Assembly (NCBI RefSeq): GCF_040958095.1
Contig: NC_091193.1
Span: forward strand, 28,162,154-28,226,153
Length of the DNA stretch: 64,000 bases
Source of the DNA: Procambarus clarkii
Lineage: Eukaryota; Arthropoda; Malacostraca; Decapoda; Cambaridae
Direction: 5' to 3'
Part shown: piece after piece, positions 22,690-32,911 of the stretch
How positions within the stretch are numbered: position 1 is the stretch's first letter
How the letters are laid out: each line of letters starts with the position of its first letter
Translations under genes and position numbers: made by a program
Notes under the pieces: generated by a model
What the model saw: the letters and a program-made list of their open reading frames with translations, nothing else
What the model was told of the DNA's origin: nothing
Database searches by the model: none

Positions 22690-23686
22690 AGCCAACAATG
22701 AGCCAAGACCCAGGACTATTTTGGAAAAAATTGCCGAAGAGGACATATATTACCCAGGAGGAGAAGTCATTGCCCGGACACACGCTAATGAAAGATAGGC
22801 TAACTCTTGTGTTGTCAAAACAAAAAAATCAAAATGTTTATTCAGGTATAAGTACATACATAGAAGATGAGTTACAAACATAATGTTGGATTTATAGATA
22901 GATCTAGTACATACAATACCTAAAGCCACTAATACCCTCAGCATTTCGGGCAACAAGAGGCATTGTGTGATAATTGACAACTAATTTGGCAATTAGGCAA
23001 CTGTCAATTAGGCAATTGACAACTAATTGACAACACTTACATTGTGTGGTAATGTGAGTGGCGATTTGAAAATTAAACCCTTGCTTGTGTATCATTCTGA
23101 AAATCCAAGGGTTTTCAAAAAATATAATGTGCATAAAAAGAAACTGAATGTGATGTGGAGGGCTAATAGCAATATTTTACTGAGTGGGTGAATGAAGTGA
23201 TTTGCCCTGCAATAAAAAATATCTGCAGAAGAAAAGTTTGCCACTCAAGGCCCTGCTTCTACTCAACAATGCTCCTACTTTTGCTCTAGGCTTGGAGGAT
23301 CCATTGTTGGAGGAATTTAGTTTTGTTACAATAAAGTTCCTTTCTCCCAACACCACTCCTCTAATTCAGCCTTTGGACCAGAAAATCATTTCCAGTTTTA
23401 AAAAACTTTATGGCAAGGCACTTTTCTGGAGATGTGTCAAAGTGACTGATGCCACAAACCTCACCCTTAAAGAGTTTGGAAAAATCTTTTTCACATTATG
23501 AGTGCTTTAAAATTCATAGACAAAGCCTGGCAAGAAGTGACTCTTAAGAACCATGATCTCTGGCTGGAGAAAATTGTGGCCTGAATGTGTTCTAGAATGA
23601 GACTATGAAGGGTTTGAGCCTGAACCTGAAGTGTCTCTTGTTGAGGAAATTGTTTCTCTGGGGCTGAAATTGGGCTTGGAGTTAGA
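22690..23686 (+). pseudogene. Tigger-type transposase, middle part, plus strand
   Basis: The reading begins QDPGLFWKKLPKRTYI, equivalent to the DETGLFWKRLPKRTYI segment near 53150 but with the first catalytic aspartate region diverged. GDLKIKPLLVYHSENPRVFK follows after an inserted LINE tail (22815-23043). Then come a frameshift, ALLLLNNAPTFALG (equivalent of the second catalytic LLLDNAPAH, with the aspartate lost to N) and LIQPLDQKIISSFKKLYG with the third acidic site. It stops at 23686, where LINE-A is inserted, and resumes near 31035. Confidence 0.75.
22815..23043 (-). mobile_element. CR1/L2-type LINE 3' tail inserted in Tigger transposase
   Basis: It contains the rc tail block (taaagccactaataccctca, then agcatttcgggcaa) and ends at its 3' side with an A/T-rich tract. 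Removing it rejoins the transposase reading at LTLVL and the GDLKIKP block. The 5' portion (22980-23040) is a short reiterated caattaggcaactg-type stretch. Confidence 0.7.
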
Positions 23687-23714
23687 TTACCTAAGTGTAG
23701 TTACAGGATGAGAG

Positions 23715-23905
23715 CTACGCTCGTGGTGTCCCGTCTTCCCAACATTCTTTGTCATATAACGCTTTGAAACTACTGACGGTCTTGGCATCCATCACCTTCT
23801 CACTTAACTTGTTCCAACTGTCTACCACTCTGTTTACAAAAGTGAATTTTCGTATAGTTCTCCGGCAGCTTTGTTTAGCTAGTTTATATCTATGACCTCT
23901 TGTTC
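23715..23905 (-). pseudogene. LINE-A ORF2 C-terminus, severed from RT by P1/P2
   Basis: The frame gives RTRGHRYKLAKQ, then FTFVNRVVDSWNKLSEKVMD and ends KECWEDGTPRA with a stop. The same end is seen intact in the copy at 57701. Beyond 23905 the apparent extension belongs to P1. In its undivided state it follows directly on the reading at 26856. Confidence 0.8.
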
Positions 23906-25040
23906 TTAACACTTTCATGCACCCTGCGCGCCACCCCTCAACTATGCGATATGGGTCCCAGCGTTTCACGGGAGCACGCGGTAATTCTGAAAAGTGTATA
24001 CTCTCTTCAACTTTGTCACCTCAATTCTCGTCCTACGAGATTAAATTTGGTATCATTGTGTTCGCAATAGAATTCTCTACAGCACTAAATGCATATAAAC
24101 TCCAAAAGCCCGGCTAATTACCCGCAGCAAACAGAGAAAGTGCGAACGAGTTACCCAGGAGCGTGCAAAAGCGATAAAATGTGTTCACTCTTTTCACTCT
24201 GGTCACCTCAATTTTGGTATCAATGGGTTCGCAATAGAATTCTCTAGAGGAATATTAGCATATAAAATAAAAAACCTGGTCACACTCCAACCGCCGACGA
24301 GTTATCTTCTTGAGGTTATCTTGAGATGATTTCGGGGCTTTTTAGTGACCCCGCGGCCCAGTCCTCGACCAGGCCTCCACCCCCAGGAAGCAGCCCGTGA
24401 CAGCTGACTAACACCCAGGTACCTATTTTACTGCTAGGTAACAGGGGCATAGGGTGAAAGAAACTCTGCCCATTGTTTCTCGCCAGCGCCCGGGATTGAA
24501 TCCAGGACCACAGGATCACAAGTCCAGTGTGCTGTCCGCTCGGCCAACCGGCTCCCTCTCCCTTAGTTGAAGACGGGCCACGCGTTAGCTGCGAGTGAGC
24601 GCCCAGACGCCTTCCAGCTACACTACCAATTCCTGCCCACAAATGTTTAGTATTATTACTTGTTGCTAATCTCAATTTTCGTGTTACAGCGCTCATTTAG
24701 GCATGAAATTGTTCCTAATAGAATGCTTTAGATGGATATGTGCATATAAGGGCCAATTGAAGAACAATATTGTCAGTACAATATGCAAAAGTATAAACAA
24801 AAAAAAATTGCAAAATAATACAATTTTTTGTACTTACCACCTCAGTGTTGTGTGTTGAACATGACATAGGCGTGTAGGGAAGACATAGGCGCGCATTTTA
24901 AAACCAGCCCCCAAAAAATCGGATATAAACCTGATTTTTGGCGATTATTTTAGTGGACGACGCAGTATTGCGTCATCCCCAAGTCTACCGACAGTAAACT
25001 GACGACGCAGCATTGCGTCATGCCCGGACGAAAGTGTTAA
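23906..25040. mobile_element. piggyBac-type non-autonomous element P1 (TTAA)
   Basis: The left end is TTAACACTTTCATGC at 23906. The right end is gacgaaagtgTTAA at 25037-25040, the inverse of TTAACACTTTCGTC. It sits in the LINE-A RT C-terminus, whose reading resumes at 26856. It contains two good and one weak copy of a subterminal repeat with ttcgcaatagaattctcta (24060, 24220, about 24710) and a SINE-A. Around 24955-25020 there are two repeats with gacgacgcag-type sequence. No coding sequence was seen. Confidence 0.75.
24303..24562 (-). mobile_element. SINE-A, near full length, minus strand
   Basis: On the minus strand it begins with a tRNA-like head: an A-box-like gttggccgagcggac (about 24550-24536), then a B-box-like ctggattcaatcc (about 24505-24490). 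The shared body follows, ending at ataacctcaaga. The anticodon loop reads cttgtga, with TGT at the anticodon place, as in the copy at 29458. Confidence 0.8.
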
Positions 25041-25386
25041 CACTTTCGCGCTTTAGATTAGAGATAACTCGTCGCCGTTTTTTCTTACGATTCCGCATAA
25101 CAGCCTACTTTTCTCGTCCATCGAAAAAATATTTCTATAAATTCCATTTTTTAACCGAAATGGATGGGGATACTCTCAGATTTTTCTCCATGAAATTCCC
25201 GTTCTCCCTCACCGAACACATGGCGAGGAATGGCCAACAACAACAAGCATACCACATGTTCCCGACATAGATGCCAGCGCAGCTCCTCCTGCTGACGCGG
25301 CAGTTTCAACACCCGGCACATCTGGTGCGAGGCGTCCTCTGTTCACCTCAACACCTCAAGCCCACTCATCAACCACAAATTCTGAA

Positions 25387-25710
25387 ATGGACATTGAGGA
25401 CATAGAACCACTTGATGTTTCTGATTTCATAGAAGATTCTACTACAAATTTGGTGGTTCCTGTAGAAGACAATATTCCTCCAGTGCATCCAAGAAATACA
25501 AGAATTATAGATTCAGAACAACGTCTCAACTACAAGTTGACGCATGAACTCGTGCACTTGGCTAAAAAAAGAAGATGCCGTGTTTGTTTCAAGTCTGGCA
25601 AAAGGAGGGACGTGATATATGGATGTAAAACTTGTGATGTGGCACTGTGCGCTGCGCCTTGCTACACAAGGTACCACCAAAGAAAGATATTTTGGGTGGA
25701 GAAAAAATAA
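25387..25710 (+). pseudogene. piggyBac transposase ends fused: acidic N-part plus Cys-rich C-part
   Basis: The 107-residue frame starts MDIEDIEPLDVSDFIED, acidic as in piggyBac N-termini. At about residue 62 it switches to RCRVCFKSGKR, then YGCKTCDVALC, then CYTRYH, a cysteine/histidine cluster like the piggyBac C-terminal zinc domain that binds the element ends. The DDD catalytic domain, normally several hundred residues, is absent. The frame may extend upstream through 25270-25387 without a clear ATG. It could be a dead relic or a small DNA-binding protein. Confidence 0.6.
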
Positions 25711-25879
25711 CCACCGGCAACAGCTTCACTCCACCTAAGAAACATCAGATGAGCAACTTCAGGATCAGAAGCCTGAAGATGGTGGAGTGAAGAAAAAATG
25801 CTCAACTGTTGATCTTCAATCAACATAGACAGGGTAAGTACACCTATTTGTAATTTTTTATCATCTATAAGAAGTTATA

Positions 25880-26725
25880 TACGTTTTGTAGAGAATTTAT
25901 TTGCGAATTTTTTGGTACCAGAATGAATATTATATCACAAACTTCTATGAGTAAAAAAAAAAAAAAAACACAAAGTATGTTTGGGGGTGTGGCGGGTGTG
26001 GCTCTGGGTGTGGCGGGCGTGTGGCAGTGGGTTCCCTTTAGCCGTTGATATATCCAACACGTGGGAAATATTTGTATGTGTTATGAATATGTCTGTGTAG
26101 GGAATTTTACTCCGATCACTGTCATACAAATTATAAAATGTTTCAACAAGTATAAACATGGCAAACATCAAACGAACGAAAACAATGCGTTCGTTTCTGC
26201 CGCGAACGCATACTGAGCGACGTGGTTCTATATTTGGCGCTTCTCTTACACATGCTTTGTACAAATGTTATACATTTCATCTTATAGAAAATTTTATTGC
26301 GAACACATTGGTATAAAAAAGAAATACGTACATGGAAAAGTAGGGTCAGGAAACGTATAAATGTATAAACTTTCCAAGCATGATTTCCCCCCTGTGTTTT
26401 CGCCAGTGCGCTCGCGGCTAACTACTCTCCACTTCACACACTCTTGCGGGTGGGCAATTACCTATATTAAACATTCATATGCATATGTCCGTGTAGAGAA
26501 TTTTATTGCGATTCCAATGATACCAAAATTAGCAATGTAGGACAACTGTAGGCTTCGCAACCATTAAGAAAGTGGAAACATTTTGTTGCTGTTTGGCGCT
26601 CTCGGCGAGTGATCTGCATTGTTTTTTATTTGGTGTTGATACTCCTTATGCTTGGGCGGCATTTTATAGGTATGCTCTTATAGACAATTTCATTGCGAAC
26701 ACAGTGATACCAAATTTAAATACGT
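25880..26725 (+). repeat. Five ~45-bp repeats at ~200-bp spacing in P2
   Basis: Each repeat has a core like tagagaattttattgcga followed by a cacantgataccaaa-type stretch. Approximate positions are 25885, 26095, 26283, 26490 and 26677, giving spacings of about 188-210. The same motif occurs inverted in P1. The sequences between are unrelated enough that this is not a simple tandem satellite. Confidence 0.7.
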
Positions 26726-26855
26726 GCGCCTTCAATTATTGTCAGGACAGTCAAAAGAGTGTTCACTTTTTCGGTCTTACCGCATAGGCGCGCGAAGTGC
26801 CGAAAGCATCTGGGGTATTGATTTTTTTTGAGCGCCGAGAGCGCGAAAGTGTTAA

Positions 26856-28130
26856 AGTTCCAGGTCTCGGGAATTCTTCCCTATCAATTTTATCGATTCC
26901 TGTTACTATTTTGAATGTAGTGATCATATCGCCTCTTTTTCTTCTATCTTCTAGTTTTTGCATATTTAATGCCTCTAACCTCTCCTCGTAGCTCTTGTCC
27001 TTCAGTTCTGGGAGCCACTTAGTGGCATGTCGTTGCACCTTTTGCAGTTTGTTGATATGCTTCTTAAGATATGGACACCATACAACCGCTGCATATTCCA
27101 GCTTTGGTCTAATAAAAGTCGTGAACAATTTTTTTAGTATTTCTCCAACCATGTATTTAAAAACAATTTTGAGGTTAGAAAGTTTAGCATAGACTCCTCG
27201 CACAATGTTCTTACTGTGGTCCTCAGGTGACAGTTTTCTATCTAGAACCACCCCTAGATCCCTTTCTTTGTCAGAATTCTTTAAAGATTTTTCACATAAT
27301 TTATAGGTTGTGTGGGGTCTATGTTCTCCAATTCCACATTCCATAACATGGCATTTATTCACATTAAATTCCATTTGCCAAGTGTTGCTCCATATACTTA
27401 TTTTGTCCAGGTCTTCTTGAAGGGCATGACAATCATCTTGGTTTCTTATCTTCCTTATTATCTTAGCATCATCAGCAAACATGTTCATGTAATTCTGTAT
27501 TCCCACTGGTAGATCGTTTATGTAGACAATGAACATTACCGGTGCAAGAACTGAACCCTGTGGTACTCCACTCGTAACATTCCTCCAATCTGATACCTTG
27601 CCTCTGATTACGGCTCTCATTTTTCTGTCAGGAAATTTTCCATCCATGTTAGTAGCTTACCTGTCACTCCTCCAATATGTTCCAGTTTCCAGAACAACCT
27701 CTTATGGGGAACTCTGTCGAAAGCCTTTTTTAGGTCCAGATAGATGCAGTCAACCCAACCATCTCTTTCCTGTAAAATCTCTGTGGCTCGATCATAAAAA
27801 CTGAGCAAGTTCATTACACAGGATCTTCCTGATCGAAAATCATACTGTCTGTCTGATATATAGTTTTCCTCCAGGTGTTCTACCCATTTAGTTTTAATTA
27901 TTTTTTTCCAATATTTTGACTATTACACTTGTCAATGATACAGGTCTATAATTAAGGGGGTCTTCCCTGTTTCCACTTTTGTACATTGGAACTATGTTAG
28001 CCTTTTTCCACACATCAGCTACAACTCCTGTACACAGGGATGCCTGAAAAATCAGTTGAGTGGAATGCTGAGCTCAGGTGCACATTCTCTCAGAACCCAT
28101 GGTGAAACTCCATCTGGACCAACTGCTTTG
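26856..28130 (-). pseudogene. LINE-A reverse transcriptase domain
   Basis: Motifs on the minus strand run from KNKAVGPDGVSPWVLRE (about 28180) through DLKKAFDRVPHKRLFWKL (about 27735), VTSGVPQGSVLAPVMFIVYI (about 27580) and MFADDAKI (catalytic FADD, about 27470) to ERDLGVVLDRKLSPEDH (about 27240) and KKHINKLQKVQRHATKWL (about 27035). Frame breaks occur near 27640 and 27905. The C-terminal end is cut by P1/P2 and completed at 23715-23905 (FTFVNRVVDSWNKLSEKV, then a stop after DGTPRA). Confidence 0.8.
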
Positions 28131-29457
28131 TTCTTACTTAGCTCCTTGAGCATTTTTTCCACTTCATCTCTAGACACCTCTATGTGCTCTATGTTGTTCC
28201 CTGGAATTCTTATTGTGTCTGGTTCCCTAAAGATTTCATTTTGTACAAACACACTTTGGAACTTTAAGTTTAGTGTTTCACACATTTCCTATTCATGTTC
28301 CGTGAATCTATTTCCCATTTTCAACCTCTGAATATTATCCTTTACCTGCAATTTGTTGTTTATGAATTTATAGAATAGATCTGGTTTTGTTTTACATTTG
28401 TCTACAATCCCTTTTTCAAAATTTCTTTCTGCCTCTCTCCTCACTGCCATGTAGTTTCTCGCATCTTTGTATCGCTGGTATGTTTGGGGGTTTGGCCTCT
28501 TCCTGTATTGATTCCATTTTTGTGTCTTTTGGTCTCTGGCCCTCTCGCAATTTCTATTGAACCAATCCTGTTTCCTAGTTCTGCATCTTTGTTTTGGTAT
28601 AAATTTTTTTGTGCCTTTATCATATATTTCACAAAACTTGACATACATCTCATTCACTTCCTTGTCTAGCATCAAGTCTGTCCAATTATACTCACTAAAA
28701 AAATTTCTAAAGTGGCCATAATGTCCTCTCCTGAAGTCAGGTTTTTCAACTGCTTCAACCTCCTTATTTTCTTCCAGATTATAACGCATTGCATACTTTA
28801 TTCCCAAAAAGACATGGTCACTTTTACCCAAGGGAGGAAGGTACTGAATGTCAAATATCTCTTCCTCCTTCCTGGTAAATATCAAATCTAGCATGGAGGG
28901 AACGTCCCCTTCCCTCATCCTCGTAGCTTGTTTAACATGTTGATACAAGAATGTTTCCAGTATGAGGTCTACAAATCTACAGGTCCAAAAATCTTCTGTT
29001 TTAGCTTCATATGCTTCCCAGTCTATGGATTTGAAGTTGAAGTCACCGACTATCAACAGTCATGATCTATCGTTATCCGCTCTCGCTATAATCTCTCTCG
29101 TTATTATTATAAGACCTTTGTGTTTACTATCTAGCTCCTCCTTTGACCATGTGCTACTTGGCAGTGGACTATATGCATTTATGATCATTAGTTTATCATC
29201 CTCATGGCAGATCTCTAGTGCTATTATGTCAACTTCTTGTGGATTGGCAGTCATTATATCTTTCACCTTTAGGTGTTCTTTCACCAGCACAGCAACGCCA
29301 CCGTCTTAACTAATTTTTCTGTCCCGTCTCCAAATTGAGTAGCCCCTTGGGAATATGACCTCATTTAAAATAACATCTTCAAGTTTTGTCTCCGTGAGTG
29401 CAACAGTGTCTGGTGTCTGCAGCTGTATTACATCACTTAACTTCAGTATCTTCGATC
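28131..29457 (-). pseudogene. LINE-A endonuclease and linker
   Basis: Reading 5' to 3' on the minus strand: SKILKLSDVIQLQTPDTVAL (about 29455-29395), ALTETKLED with the metal-site glutamate, MIINAYSPLPSS (about 29190), MIVGDFNFKSIDW (about 29050, the catalytic GDFN), MLDLIFTR, then PPLGKSDHVFL (the terminal SDH, about 28815). A long basic linker follows, with NRNCERARDQKTQKWNQY. A stop at about 29055 separates two halves. The 5' start of ORF2 lies beyond the SINE at 29458-29726 (about 29727-29800). Confidence 0.8.
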
Positions 29458-29726
29458 GATTACCTAGGGAGCAGGTCGGCCGAGCGGACAGCACGCTGGA
29501 CTTGTGATCCTGTGGTCCTGGGTTCGATCCTAGGCGCCGGCGAGAAACAATGGGCAGAGTTTCTTTCACCCTATGCCCCTGTTACCTAGCAGTAAAATAG
29601 GTACTTGGGTGTTAGTCAGCTGTCACGAGCTGCTTCCTGGGGGTGGAGGCCTGTTCGAGGACCGGGCCGCGGGGACACTAAAAAAAAAAAAAGCCCCGAA
29701 ATCATCTCAAGATAACCTCAAGATAG
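29458..29726 (+). mobile_element. SINE-A full-length copy inside LINE-A endonuclease
   Basis: The tRNA-like head (29461-29545) has A box ggtcggccgagcgg, an anticodon-arm-like ctggacttgtgatcctg (loop cttgtga, anticodon-like TGT) and B box ctgggttcgatcc. The body ends in an A run and agataacctcaagat. Flanks are gatc (29455-29458) and gatct (29727), against an undisturbed tctttgatctcactcc at about 55288, so a short gatc duplication is likely. Confidence 0.85.
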
Positions 29727-29804
29727 ATCTCACGCCATCTATGTTGGTGTATGCAATCTTCAGGAACTTGTTCCCTTTCTCCTTATTTTTCACTCCCCCT
29801 CTCT

Positions 29805-30830
29805 CTATTGATTTTGTTGGTTTGCCTTTATGTACCACTTTACTGGTCTGCCTACCCCTATCACTTTGTAGAAAAAAGAATTGATTTCTTCTTCATTCCT
29901 GCTCTCATTTAAACTTTTTCTGCCTCGGCGAGGTTCAGTTTCAGCTTCTCTGTCTTCTTTTGAAAGGTCTCGTCTTAACGACCACACTTTCCCATCCTCA
30001 TCACTTCGTAATTTTCTGGCATTCCTGAGTACTTCTTCCGTCTGTTTGGCACCGTTTAGGGTGATCCTCAAAGGTCGATCTTTCCCTTTTACATGTTTGC
30101 CTATTCTCCTGTAGTCGCGCACATTCTCTATGGTAGTAAGACTTTCTACGGGCCAACAATTTTATCTACTACTTTCGCTTCTTCTACAGCTCTTTCTGAC
30201 CCAGATGTTATCTCCTTTTCTTTGCAACCAAAAATTATCAGGGATTTGCTCCGATCAACTGTGTTTTGCACCAACTTCGGGTTAGGCCCAATTCTTTTCT
30301 CACTTCCAGCCTAATGTTTGTTTTATCTTTGTTGCTGCAGTGTTTGGCTTCCTTTACTGCTTCTTCAATTTTTTCCTTCTCCTTGGCCACTTGTGCATAG
30401 GTGAGTTGCATATCTTTCTTGCACTGTTCTATTCCCTGTGTAACTTCCTCCATCTGTGCTGACAAAAGCTGTTTCTCCTGTTGAATTTCCTTACCTAACC
30501 TGTTGTAGTCATTTATGTTTAAATTTACTTTAACTTCTTCCAAAGCTATTTTTAAGAGTCTATTTTCTTCTTCCATGGCTTTGCAATTTGTTTCCAATTG
30601 AATCTTATCCTTGCGCAAGTCTTTCACTACACCCTCAAGACATACAACTTTGCTATTTAAATGGTCATTACTTTCTTTCAATTTACTAATTATTTCTACA
30701 TGAGAGTTCACTATAGTATCTAATTTTACCAACTTGTTATGTAGACTACTAATTCAATGATTTCTTCATTGAATCCCACAAAATCAAGCTCTGTTTTGTT
30801 TTTCCTCGTGCCGGCGGCCATCTTGAATGT
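29805..30830 (-). pseudogene. LINE-A ORF1: coiled-coil nucleic-acid-binding protein
   Basis: It starts with MAAGTRKNKTELDF at about 30820, but an early frame change precedes the long coiled coil (30732-30300, KLKESNDHLNSKVVCLEG and QLETNCKAMEEENRLLKIAL with heptad leucines). A C-terminal domain follows (30122-29805) with KGKDRPLRITLNG and RNARKLRSDEDGKVWSLRRD, resembling the RRM/CTD region of LINE ORF1 proteins. Such proteins coat element RNA as oligomers. Copies lie at 55525-56380 and 60809-61429. Confidence 0.75.
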
Positions 30831-31034
30831 TCTTCTCTGCACTGTAAACACTAGGGCAACTTTTTCTCATTTGATTTTTCACTTCCCTTAGCACATTCCT
30901 GTTATCTCACCTATTTTTCAAAAGCACTATACCTTTATGTTCTCTGGGACACCACTCACTTTCATCAACCTGTACTACAATACTTAGGATTGTTGAGATA
31001 TGCTGGACCTTTTGACCCTGATCAAATGGTGCTG

Positions 31035-31687
31035 ATGTGAAGTTGGTGGAGGGACACAGTGAAGAACTGACCACTGAAGAACTCCCTAGCCCTCCAAGAG
31101 GAGCAGCAACAACAGACAGCTGAGGATGTGGCAGTAGAGAATGTCCCTTTCTCATTAATTAAGAAAATGTGTGCAGTATGGGAAGAACTGCAAAGTTTTG
31201 CTGAAGTGACTTGCCCAGATAAAGCTGCAGTTGGCCGTTGCATGAACCTTTTTAATGACACTGTGATGCCTCACTACGGACAAGTGTTAAAACGTAGGAA
31301 AAACAAGTGTCTATAGACAGGTTCTTAGTGAGATAAATAAGCAGTGAGCCACAACCAGGCCCTAGTGGTATGCCTGAAAAACGTGAGAGAGAGAGAGTAC
31401 CCCAGAAATGTTATCACTGCCTGATGTTATAATGGAAGTAGACTTGCCTTCCAAATATTAACCTCTCCTCCCCGTCTTCCATACGCCAACAAGAGTCCTC
31501 AATAAAGGTAAGATATACTGTAGTACAAAATATGAGTAGTATTCTGTATACAATGTATTTTTAAGTTAATATTTTTGTGTGTGTGGAATGGATTAATTCA
31601 ATTTACATTATTTCTTATGGGAAAATTCGTTTCGGTTTACGAACTGTCTCTGTGAATGGATTATATTCGCAAACGAAGGTACCACTG
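31035..31687 (+). pseudogene. Tigger-type transposase C-terminus and right end
   Basis: This is the continuation of 22690-23686 after LINE-A. KLVEGHSEELTTEELPSPP is followed in a new frame by NVPFSLIKKMCAVWEELQSF and GRCMNLFNDTVMPHYGQVLK, ending at a stop near 31316. The end sequence, ggtaccactg at 31678-31687 next to TA, is the Tigger inverted terminus. The short stretch 30920-31035 could not be assigned. From 31690 to 32105 I see nothing I can name. Confidence 0.75.
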
Positions 31688-32105
31688 TATCTGGATGTGA
31701 ATTGATCAACAATCACCTGATCAGTTGACACAGATATGTCTTATGTAATAGTTCCTGTAATTTGGTCTTGGAAACAGTTTTTAATGATGGGAATTCAGTA
31801 CAAACATTGTACACTATTTTCAATGTTGAGTCTTGTTTATTAATTAGGCTATCAAAAGGGTAAAAATTAACTTTATTATAGTGAAATATGAATGTAGAGT
31901 GGCCATCACCTTAGGGTTGCAAATGTGTTGGACTCAAAACAATTGGGTCCTGCACACTTTACTAGGTTTGCAACACATCAGTATTTTGCCTATTTCAGGT
32001 GTCAAAATTTGCATCCAGGAAGAATTTAAAAAATTGTCCAATGTTGAAAAAAATTGAAATTTCAGCTTCCATCCTTAAAAAATTATTTATATAGTGTCGT
32101 ATATA

Positions 32106-32911
32106 CAGGGGTACCTCAGTTTAAGAGTTTAATTCGTTCCTGGAGACGGCTCGTATTCCGAAAACTCGTATTCCGAAGCTAATTTCCCCATAAGAAATAA
32201 TGGGATATGAATTAATCCGTTCCTGACTACCCCAAAAACCCCACATCAAACTAAATTTGTATACCTAATTCATCTAAATAAACCTACAAAACTATGTTCA
32301 AGTTATTACTTACTGTTGAATGCTGTAGGCGTATGGAAGATGGTGAGGAGGGGGGGAGGAGGAGAGGTGTTACTGTTTGGAAGGGGAGTCCCCTTCCATT
32401 ATCACATCAGGCAGTGAGGACCTTTCTGGTGTGCTCTCCCTGGCACGTTTTATGTGAGTGCCACTAGGTCCTGGTTGAGGCTCACTGCTCGATTTTCAAC
32501 TTGGTAGTTCTTCCCATACTTCACACATTTTCTTAATCAAGAAGGGACATCCTCTACTACCTCTACTCACAGCTATTTTCTTAGGTTGAATCTTAACAAT
32601 GGCTTTCTTGAGACCCATGGCGAGATATATAATAACAACTTTTATACTCAAATGGCCAAAAAACCGACATAAAACTGTAAATCCTTGTGAAGAGTTCAGG
32701 AGGGATAGTCACTGGGCAAGAGACAATGGTAAACTGAGGGGCGGAGGGGCGACGATCGCCATACCACCACACACTAGGTCGCCCTGAACGCGTATCAACA
32801 AACTCGCGTTCCGAGGTAACCCTCGCCTTCCAAGACATATTTTCCGAGGAAATCCTGCTCGTATTCTGAAAAACTCGCATACAGGGACACTCGTGTTCCA
32901 AGGTACCACTG
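32106..32911 (-). mobile_element. Tigger-like element, 806 bp, internally deleted
   Basis: It starts CAGGGGTACCTCAG and ends aaggtaccactg, with TA on both sides. The left part repeats tttccccataagaaataatg, a block seen at 50166-51740 and near 3585 and 31610. On the minus strand only the N-terminal start of the transposase (about 32630-32590) and parts of the C-terminus (about 32520-32330) survive. It is a compact non-autonomous derivative like the one at 3521. Confidence 0.8.

Larger units (their letters stand above)
25037..26855 (+). mobile_element. piggyBac-type element P2 (TTAA), internally deleted
   Basis: The ends are TTAACACTTTCGCGC (25037) and gcgcgaaagtgTTAA (26841-26855), perfect inverse over the first 11 bases after TTAA. 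TTAA target duplication is the mark of the piggyBac superfamily. It encodes an ORF (25387-25710) with a piggyBac-like Cys-rich C-terminus but no catalytic core. Downstream are five repeats about 200 bp apart. It shares its left TTAA with P1. Confidence 0.8.
23687..30920 (-). mobile_element. LINE-A, full length, minus strand, carrying three insertions
   Basis: The 3' end (rc of ttacctaagtgtagttacag) is at 23687, and the 5' leader reaches about 30840-30920, as judged from copy 2 at 56380-56465. ORF1 (coiled coil), endonuclease, linker and RT all occur in order. Insertions are piggyBac-type elements (23906-26855), which contain a SINE, and another SINE (29458-29726). Without them the element is about 4.1 kb, a normal LINE size. 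It sits inside the Tigger transposase (22690-23686 and 31035-31687). The RT is of CR1/Jockey type; the exact clade is not decided. Confidence 0.8.

Noticed and set aside
23715-23969. The LINE ORF2 C-terminus read as extending to 23969
   Set aside because: Beyond 23905 the frame reads into the piggyBac-type P1 end. Comparison with 57890 shows the true upstream sequence is at 26856.
29461-29545. A tRNA gene (TGT anticodon-like loop, A and B boxes)
   Set aside because: The sequence continues into a repeated SINE body with an A-rich tail, and sister copies exist at 24303 and 5432. The acceptor stem is not convincing.
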